NCBI RefSeq assembly: GCF_904849725.1
Contig: NC_058524.1
Location: 509,438,263 to 509,502,262, forward strand
Reading direction: 5' to 3'
From: Hordeum vulgare subsp. vulgare
Taxonomy: Eukaryota > Streptophyta > Magnoliopsida > Poales > Poaceae
DNA length: 64,000 nt
Part shown: positions 56,884-64,000 of the stretch, in pieces
Layout: every line of letters starts with the position of its first letter
Position numbering within the stretch: the stretch's first letter is position 1
Position numbers and translations under genes: made by a program
The notes under the pieces: model-generated
What the model was told of the DNA's origin: nothing
What the model saw: only the letters and a program-made list of their open reading frames with translations
Database searches by the model: none

Positions 56884-59800
56884 TCAGCTCCGTCGAAGAC
56901 GTTTCACATTGAGCTTCTTTCCTTTATTGTTCGTTGTCTTGATTCTTCTTTTCCGGCACCATGGAGGACGATCTTTCTTAGGTAATGTAGTCTTGATTCT
57001 TATTTTCACGTACGCTTCATCATCGTCGTCATCTTCCCTCATCGGGTTGCCGTATTGGTCATAGTCTTCCTCGTTGGCGATTCCATCCATTTCAATGATG
57101 CTCCTTTTGCCTCTCCTCAGGACAACACAGCTGGGATTGGTCGAGTCGGTTATGAAGAAGCATTGTGTCACGTGCTTAGCGTGTACCCATTGCTCAGTTT
57201 TGACGATGACGTTAACATTCGCGGTAGTGCTCTTCGCGTCAAGTATATACATGGTAGTGAAATAGTTGTTTTCTCTTATGAAGGCCTTATCCCATCTGAC
57301 ACGAAACATCGCTACATCGTGCATCCCGACGTAGATAAGCTCCCAGATCTCTTCGACCTTTCCGTAGAATCTTTCAGTTGTGCAGTTGGAGTGGGTCACA
57401 CATTTAATCGTCACCCCTGTGTTCTGGTAATCATTGTCCATGTCTTTCGACTCTGTGTAGAACGTGTACCTGTTGATATCGTATGCGTGATAGGACGCGA
57501 GTATGGGCGTTGGGCCATGTGCTAAGGCGTGTATGAGAAATATGTCCGAACTGCCCTCTTCCGGGAGATTAGCAAGAACTTGCTCTTTGAGCCAACGCAA
57601 GAAAGTGGCGTTCTGCTCTACAGTAACTTCGTCGTACATCTTGCGCATCCCCTGATCACGGTACTTCTTTAGGCTGATTTCTTTGTGCAGTGTCACATAA
57701 TCATCTACCACATCTAGGTGTTGTAGAACCACTAAGTTAGCCCTGTCAAAGTCCTCCCGTTGATCTGAGTAGTCCACGGGAAATTCCCTCCGGCCGTTGT
57801 TGTGACCTTCTCCTCCGAGCCTCCCATGGTGCTTCTTTACAGGCAAACCAACAACAGGGTCTCCGCCGCCTATCTAATTCTCGCAAAAGGAGATGCACTC
57901 TTGGGGCGAGATACCCCTAGACGATATTCCCATCTGGACGGGACATGTTACAAATGAATCCTTTGATGATCCTATTCATCCTCTCAAACGACATCATGCT
58001 GTGAAGGAATGTTGGCCCGAGGTCGATGGTGTCGTCCATGATGTGTACATACAGATGAACCATGACGTCAAAGAACACGGGCGGGAAGTACATCTCAAGC
58101 TCACATACTATGACAACGATCTCTTCCTGCAGCCTTCGGAGCTGCTTCACGCTGATGGACTTTTGAGAGATAACGTTGAAGAAGTTGCAAAGACCAGTAA
58201 GCGTGTCGCGGACGTGCTTGTCCATTATCCCTCTAATGGCAACCGGGAGTATATACTTCATCATCACGTGACAGTGATGAGATTTCATGCCGCTGAACCT
58301 TTTCTTCTTGATGTCTAGAAATATGCTTATCTTCCCATAGTAACCGGAACTGACTTTGATTCCCGTAAGGCACTTGATGAATTGATCGATCTCCTTCGCA
58401 CTTAAGGTGACGCAAGAAGGGGGTGAAATAATTCTCCTCCTTCTTGTTGACTTTTCTGTCCCTTGTCCCCGTCGCCGTCTCCGTCTCCGTCTCCTCCATC
58501 GACTTTTTATGGGACATGTGGAGATATTTCCTGATCTCCAAATATTACAAGTCTTTCCTTTCCTTTGGCCCATCCTTGGTCTTCTTCGGCATGTACATCA
58601 ATGTGCCAAGCAAGCTCTCGAGGATATTCTTCGTGATATGCATTTGATCAAGGCAATGAGGCGTGTCGTGATTGGGCCAGTACTCCAAGTCCCAGAAAAC
58701 AGGCCTCGTTTTCCATACCTTCAGCAGTGACTCCGACGCCTTTTCCATCTTTCTCGACGCGGGGCACTGTTCCCAGTTATTCAACATCTCATTGATTTCA
58801 GCGCCACTCCTCTTACGTGGAGGTCCTCAATGCTCAACCAAACTATTGAATAGATCTCCACGTTTTCTCCACGGGTCATCCTTCTCGAGCCATCTACGAT
58901 GCCCCATGTACACGATTTTCCGAGACACGCCATATTTCATTGATGTAAGCTGCTGAGACGTTGTATCATCCATGCACCTCGTGCATCCGTAGTATGCGTG
59001 GCACACCTGGCCTAAGGTGTACCCATAACCGATATAGTCGCACACTATTTTCATCAGCATGACTCACATATAGAAATAATCTCCTATGCTCGCGTCCCAT
59101 GTCTTGACCGGCGATTTCCATAACGTGTCTAGCTCCTCTTTCAGAAGCCCCATATACATGTCAATATTATTTCCCGGTTGTTTCGTCCCTTGAATGAACA
59201 TGCTCATCTGTATGTACTTTGTCTTCATGCACTTTCATGGGGGGAGGTTGTACATCCATACAAATACGGGCTATGTGTTGTGGTTAGTGCTCTGGTTTCC
59301 GAACGGATTCATGCCATTGGTACTCGCACCAAGCATGATGTTCCTTGCATCTTATGTGAAAAATAGATATTTGGCATTGAATGTTCTCCACTTGCTAGCA
59401 TCTGCGAGGTGTCTCCTCTCCGGATCATGTCCACCATCGGGCTTCTTCCTCTCCGCGTGACTGTGCATGAGCTTTGCTTCCTTAGGATCTATGAAAAACC
59501 GCTAGAGGTGGGGAGTGATCTAAAAGTACCATACAACTTCCCGAGGAGCTTTCTTTCCTACCTTTTTGTATCGAGAAGCATTGCACACTTGACACCTGGT
59601 TTTTTCCGTGTTCTCCCCTAATAAATGATGCAATCGTTGATGCATGCATGGTATCTAATGTGCGGTATATCAAGAGGGCAAACGATTTTCTTGGCCTCCT
59701 CGACACTAGTAGGACACAGATTCCCCGCGGGAAGAACTTTATTATGTAGATACTTCAAATGCTCATTGAGGCTTTTGTTTGTCCATTTGTTTTTGGCCTT

Positions 59801-60436
59801 CGTCTTTAGAACTTCGAGCGTGAAACTCAAGAGGGTCACCTTGGGATTGCAACCGTCATACAATGGATTCTTCGAGCCTACTTCAAGTTGCGCCAGCTTG
59901 GCCTCCTCTCTAGAAGCAACTCTGCCGCTAGTCGTACTCTTGCGAAGGAGGTCTCGAACATGAGGGTCCTCCACGATCAAACTTAGTAGTGTCGAAGACT
60001 GCGGCGTGTCCGTTGCCTCTTCTCCACCATGTGTGGACTCTTCTTCGCCGTGTCCGGAATCTTCTCCGCCGCTATATCCCGACTCTACCCCGCCGCTGTG
60101 TCCGGACTCTTCCCCATCGCCGTGTCTGGACTCTTCCCCGCCGGCATGTCCGGCGCCATCGTCTTCGTATTGATTGACCATCTCTTCGTCTAGCCCCATG
60201 TCGTTATTCCCTGCCATGTGGACGTCCTCATCATCTTCACTTATCCACCGAGTATAGCCATCCATTAAACCGTTCATCAGTACGTGCGCATTCGAATTGC
60301 CACGATCAAAAGGGTCCAAAATTACTCATTCTTTGCATCTTGTACACAGACATCTAATCCCAGTACGATCATTTGCATACATGTCCATCACCGCGGATTG
60401 CAAGTATCGCTCCACCTTCCTTCGGCTCACCTTCAT
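56884..60436 (-). pseudogene. CACTA TNP2 transposase (broken)
   Basis: This is the En/Spm TNP2-type transposase, which cuts and joins CACTA element ends in the nucleus. The frame starts near 60436 (MKVSRRKVERYLQSAVMDMY, then CLCTRC) and meets a TGA just above 60319. It continues through an acidic repeat region to HACINDCIIY (59618). A frameshift leads to RGEHGKNQVSS. From about 59480 to 58830 only pieces are readable (TSQQLTS, KIVYMGHRRWL). At 58787-58545 FWDLEYWPNHDTPHCLDQMH and KTKDG fit the catalytic domain. At 58480-57930 comes the DUF4218-like part (KSHHCHVMMKYILPVAIRGI ... GPTFLHSMMSFERMNR). At 57846-56884 comes the DUF4216-like part, ending in a basic tail. A TAG and a frameshift separate the last two. 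No functional protein is expected. Confidence 0.9.
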
Positions 60437-61077
60437 GACTGCACGGTATAACAAGCAAAAGGGTTATAAACAAAATGCATGCATGCATCAAAGTCATATA
60501 AAAATTTGGTATGACCTTGCCTAAAAATAGGACATATCGAGTTTGCTCAAAATTCACCGAAACGGAAATAAATTGACATTTAGCAAAAACATAAGCAACT
60601 CACATGGCATGTCACTCTCACAAATCCCTTCATATCGCGAATGCACATATTCTCATTCTTGAAATGCACAACTTTTTACTCACCTATATCCCAAGAGAGA
60701 TTATGCACGGTTAGATCATTAGGCCTTCTCGACCTATAGGGATCGAAAGTGGATGGCTAAATAGCTAGCTAGATCTAGTTGTTGGGAGGAGAGATGACTC
60801 TAGCTAACTAATGGATAGGGAGAGAGATGATCTAGCTAGATATATATGTATGGAAAGAGGGAGAGCGAAATACATGTAGAAGATAGAGCTAGAAGAGGCC
60901 ATTTATGGAAGAGAATTATGGTGGAGGGGGCATTAATGGGGAGAGAAGAGAGGTAGAAGTAAGAGAGAAGAAGGGAAACAATGGTGGAGAAGTAACTTAG
61001 AGAGGGGAGAGGGGAAAGGAGGGGAGAGGGCAAGGAGGAGAGAGGGGGTGTGGGTGAAAATGTGGCACCAACCATGA
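60437..61077 (-). other. Upstream region of TNP2
   Basis: Probable leader and promoter of the transposase. A purine-rich stretch (60840-61055) of GGAGAGAGG type is prominent. An acceptor-like GTGCAG stands directly before the ATG at 60436, so an upstream leader exon is possible. Confidence 0.4.
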
Positions 61078-61280
61078 GTAGTAGTAGCGTTGTAAGCCTG
61101 AGGGTGCTACTGCTATTGGTCTTTGTAGTGGCACTTGTCTGGAGCAGCAATACTACTAAGAGGGGCCGAGTAGCAGTAGCGGTGTTCTCGCAGAACGCGC
61201 TACTCCTAAAATCTTAGCAGTAGCGCTGTTTTCGAGGCCACGCTGCTACTACAACTAGTTGGGACCCACTTAGCAGTAGC
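61078..61280. repeat. Right subterminal repeats of the CACTA element
   Basis: Units of AGTAGCGTTG, GCTACTGCT and AGCAGTAGCG type up to the insertion point of the Gypsy element. The end of the CACTA element itself is not in the window. Confidence 0.85.
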
Positions 61281-62741
61281 TGATACGTCTCAAATGCATC
61301 TATAATTTTTGATGGTTTCACGCTGTTATCTTGTCAACTTTAGATGTTTTGTATACCTTTTATATCTTTTTTGGGACTAACTTATTAATTCAGTGCCAAG
61401 TGCTAGTTCCTGTTTTTTCTGTGTTTTTTGACTCTTTTCAGATCTGATTTTGGAACGGAGTCCAAACGGAATAAAATCCCTGAAATAAAATTTTCTAGAA
61501 CAGAAGAAGATCGGGAGGCTTGAGGGCCAAGGCAGTGGGCCCACAGGGAGCCCACAAGCCCTGTTGCGGCAGCCAGGGGGGCCGCGGCAACCAAGCTTGT
61601 GGCCTCCCTGGCGCTCCCCTGTTCTAGCTCTTTGGCCTATAAATTCCCTAAAAATCCAGATAAAATGAGGGCATCCACGAAAACACTTTTCTGCCGCCGC
61701 AAGCTTCCGTTTCCGCGAGATCTCATCTGGAGACCCTTCTCGGTGCCCTGCCGGAGGGGACTTTGGAGTTGGAGGGCTTCTACATCAACATCATCGCCTC
61801 TCCAATGACTCGTGAGTAGTTCACTTCAGACCTACGGGTCCGTAGTTAGTATCTAGATGGCTTCTTCTCTCTCTTGGATCTTCAATACAAAGTTCTCCAT
61901 GATCTTCATGGAGATCTATCTGATGTAATCCTCTTTGGCGATGTGTTTGTCGAGATCTGATGAATTGTGGATTTGTGATCAGATTATCTATGATTTATAT
62001 TTGAGTCTTTGCTGATTTCTTATATGCATGATTTGATATCCTTGTAAGTCTCTTCGAGTCTTGGGTTTTGTTTGGCCAACTAGATCTATGATTCTTGCAA
62101 TGGGAGAAGTGCTTGGTTTTGGGTTCATACCGTGTGGTGACCTTTCCCAGTGACAGAAGGGGCAGCAAGGCACGCATCATGTTGTTGCCATCAAGGGTAA
62201 CAAGATGGGCTTTTATCGTAGATATGAGATTGTCCATCTACATAATGTCATCTTGCTTAAGGCGTTACTCTGTTCTTTTGAACTTAATACACTAGATGCA
62301 TGCTGGATAGCGGTCGACGTGTGGAGTAATAGTAGTAGATGCAGAAAGTATCGGTCTACTTGTTTTGGACGTGATGCCTATAGATATAATCATTGCCATA
62401 GATAATGTCACGACTTTGCGCGGTTCTATCAATTGCTCGACAGTAATTCGTTCACCCACCGTCTACTTGCTTTCATGAGAGAAGCCACTAGTGAACACTA
62501 CGGCCCTCGGGTCTATTCACAACCATCGTCTCCACTTTCACTTTTACTTTGCTTTGTTTCCTTTTTTGCTTCCAGTTCTCACTTTGTAAACAATCTATAA
62601 GGGATTGACAACCCCTTCATAGCGTTGGGTGCAAGATCTTTGTGTTTGTGCAGGTACTTGTGACTTGACGCGATCCTCCCACTAGATCGATACCTTGGTT
62701 CTCAAACTCAGGGAAATACTTACCGCCGCTGTGCTACATCA
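61281..62741 (+). repeat. 5' LTR of element E (right border uncertain)
   Basis: It begins TGATACG. The border is placed at the ATCA of GTGCTACATCA, which pairs with the starting TGAT, giving about 1.46 kb. A border closer to the primer site at 62901 cannot be excluded. Confidence 0.5.
61638..61644 (+). promoter_or_regulatory. TATA box of LTR E
   Basis: TATAAAT in the context GGCCTATAAATTCCC, about 360 bases into the LTR. Confidence 0.45.
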
Positions 62742-62851
62742 CCCTTTCCTCTTCAAGGGAACACCAACGGAAGGCTCCAAGGCCGCGGGGAAATCCTTTG
62801 CATATTTGCCAAGGAAGTCCCTATTGGCGTAGCCCGTAGGAGCAGGATTCC

Positions 62852-62992
62852 TGGCGCCGTTGTGAGGGAAGGTCTGTTGTCGCAGTAGCAGAAGGATTTC
62901 TGGCGCCGTTGCCGGGGAGGATCGCTTGCCGAGGAGATCTAGACAAGAATCTCCCGTCAACATGCCTATTTCTGGCGCCATTGCCGGGGAGG
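62852..62992 (+). repeat. Three primer-binding-site-like motifs
   Basis: TGGCGCCGTTGTGAGG (62852), TGGCGCCGTTGCCGGGGAGG (62901) and TGGCGCCATTGCCGGGGAGG (62973). The middle one is complementary to the 3' end of plant tRNA-Asp (…CCCCGGCAACGGCGCCA). Confidence 0.8.
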
Positions 62993-63021
62993 AGATCTAT
63001 CCAAGTAGGTGTCACAAACTC

Positions 63022-63200
63022 ATCTCTTGCATTTACCTTTTTTTCCAGTTGCCTCTCGTTTTCCTCTCCCCCACTTCACATTTGCTGTTTTCATTTGCCT
63101 TTCTCCCTTGCCATTTTCATTTGCCTTTTTACCTTTCTCGTTTGCCGTTTTCATTTTCCTTTTTCGTTTGCCTTTTTCGTTTGCCCTTTTCTCTCGCTTG
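63022..63200 (+). repeat. Pyrimidine-rich run of CATTTGCCTTTTT words
   Basis: About twelve variants of TTTCATTTGCC and TTCGTTTGCC at spacing near 12-20 bases in the untranslated leader of element E. Confidence 0.6.
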
Positions 63201-63270
63201 CTTTCTGTTTGCTTGTGTTGTCATGTGCCTTCAATATGCTTGCATCTTCGCCTGCTGAAAATCTAGTGAT

Positions 63271-63981
63271 ATGGATCCTCATCCACTTGCTAATCTCTTT
63301 AAGAGATCCAATTATGTTGATCCAATTGCTAGTGAGTTGAGTGCACTTGACTTTCTCTATGGAGTTTTGCTTGAGATGCGTGAATCTAAAAATCGTAATG
63401 AAGAAAATTATGAAGTGATTCACGAGGGCTCCTTGGATGAAAAGCATGATTGCAATGGTTTCACTATAAATTCTATTAGTGACAATCATGCTAAAAATAT
63501 GCAAAACTCTAAGCTTGGGGATGCTAGTCTTGCTATATCCACTACTTGTTGCAATAATCATGATTGGGGTGATGATCTCTCTTATGATCTTGAAAATTTG
63601 TTTAAACCTCATGATGAATATGAAATTTGCAATAATACTGAAAGTGGGTTTGGAGAATTCATGACTTTGGTTGATGATAATCCCACTATTTTTAAAGAGC
63701 GTCAACTTTGCATGCATGTGGATCATGAAAAGAATATCCTATGTGATAGTTACATTGTTGAATTCGAATATGATCCCACATGTAATTATTATGAGAGAGG
63801 AAAATATGGTGGTAGAAACTTTCATATCACTAAATCACCTCTTGTTATGTTGAGATTACTATTGTCTCTTTCTTCTTCCTTGCATATGGCAACTATTGGT
63901 TGTCTTGCCAATTTGTTCTCCTATAAAATGCCTATGCATAGGAAGTATGTTAGACTTACATGTGATTTTCACATGCTTTAG
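63271..63981 (+). CDS. Element E ORF, 236 codons, function unknown
   Basis: An intact frame from ATG 63271 (MDPHPLANLFKRSNYVDPIA) to the stop at 63979-63981. It is acidic in the middle and shows short internal repetition (ESGFGEFMTLVDDNP). The last quarter has a hydrophobic stretch (LVMLRLLLSLSSSLHM), followed by a second hydrophobic part and a basic YKMPMHRKYVRL. I see no gag zinc knuckle, protease or other retroelement motif. It occupies the place of gag behind the primer site. Similar ORFs are familiar from Triticeae elements, but I know of no assigned function. Truncation by a stop near 63980 is possible because the family ORF may be longer. Confidence 0.6.
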   Translation: MDPHPLANLFKRSNYVDPIASELSALDFLYGVLLEMRESKNRNEENYEVIHEGSLDEKHDCNGFTINSISDNHAKNMQNSKLGDASLAISTTCCNNHDWGDDLSYDLENLFKPHDEYEICNNTESGFGEFMTLVDDNPTIFKERQLCMHVDHEKNILCDSYIVEFEYDPTCNYYERGKYGGRNFHITKSPLVMLRLLLSLSSSLHMATIGCLANLFSYKMPMHRKYVRLTCDFHML

Positions 63982-64000
63982 GATGCTCTTGTTGTGCTTC

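Larger units (their letters stand above)
51214..61280 (-). mobile_element. CACTA (En/Spm) transposon, truncated by a Gypsy insertion
   Basis: The left end is CACTAGTAGGAGAAAGCC at 51214, followed by subterminal repeats of AGTAGCGCTGG type. The same repeats appear next to the right-hand side (61078-61280), but the right terminus is cut off by the insertion at 61281 and lies outside the window. All three genes run on the minus strand: TNP2 transposase, ORF2, then a small ORF with an RNase H1 N-terminal domain. All carry stops or frameshifts. TGT at 51211-51213 would be the left 3-bp target duplication; the right copy is not visible. Confidence 0.9.
61281..64000 (+). mobile_element. Gypsy-type LTR retrotransposon E, 5' part
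   Basis: It starts TGATACGTCTCAAATGCATC directly after a CACTA subterminal repeat. The LTR is followed by tRNA-Asp type primer sites and by an ORF of 236 codons, and the element runs beyond the window edge. The LTR start is a very common Triticeae type (Sabrina/Fatima-like by memory, not verified). GTAGC (61276-61280) would be the left target duplication. Confidence 0.8.

Noticed and set aside
56542..56985. 147-codon plus-strand ORF with hydrophobic start
   Set aside because: It spans T-rich low-complexity sequence and a microsatellite and runs antisense into TNP2; a shadow.
58450..58500. Poly-arginine stretch in a minus-strand frame suggesting a nuclear signal
   Set aside because: It comes from a simple GGAGAC repeat in the TNP2 pseudogene, read in one of several broken frames; not evidence of function.

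Overview
This is a piece of a large, repeat-rich plant nuclear genome, almost certainly a Triticeae grass (wheat, Aegilops, barley or rye group). The grounds are: LTRs with the Angela/WIS/BARE-1 type ends (TGTTGGAAATATGCCC ... ACGTTCCCCAACA), a CACTA element with AGTAGCGCTGG-type subterminal repeats, Stowaway MITEs with CTCCCTCCGTCC termini, and a GH1 beta-glucosidase first exon with the grass exon layout. Family names come from recognition, not from a database search.

Layout. (1) 1-1098: first exon of a beta-glucosidase gene on the minus strand, part of its first intron, and its promoter. (2) 1104-18158: a three-level LTR-element nest. A degenerate Copia element (TSD CCGAA) is split by an LTR element of about 12 kb with 3.2-kb LTRs and no recognisable coding region (4073-16115, minus), which is itself hit by a 2.6-kb solo LTR (7401-9981, TSD AAAGA). 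(3) 18372-19989: a TIR-bounded segment carrying about 7.5 copies of a ~100-bp minisatellite. (4) about 20112-41690: a broken PIF/Harbinger element whose transposase exon is split by an Angela/BARE-like Copia element A (21017-40153, TSD CTTTA). A carries a second, younger copy B in its 5' LTR (22106-30702, minus, TSD CAACC) and a related solo LTR C in its interior (32640-34402, minus, TSD CATGT). (5) 41700-51213: AT-rich intergenic DNA with degenerate short repeats, two Stowaway MITEs, a 275-bp tandem duplication and a 5' fragment (48313-49860) related to the long-LTR element of region 2. (6) 51214-61280: a CACTA (En/Spm) element, all genes on the minus strand and all broken: a TNP2 transposase, a Ptta/En-Spm ORF2 with a Ulp1-like C-terminus, and a small ORF with an RNase H1 N-terminal hybrid-binding domain and a hydrophobic tail. 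(7) 61281-64000: the start of a Gypsy-type element (tRNA-Asp primer binding site) inserted in the right end of the CACTA element and running out of the window.

The only host gene I can support is the beta-glucosidase exon. Target-site duplications and nesting give a relative order of events: Harbinger, then A, then B and C; Copia, then the long-LTR element, then the 2.6-kb solo LTR; CACTA, then the Gypsy element. The least expected items are the RNase H1-NTD gene inside the CACTA element, two Angela-like copies that share the same ruined polyprotein although one has nearly identical LTRs, and two relatives of one LTR family whose LTRs differ about tenfold in length.
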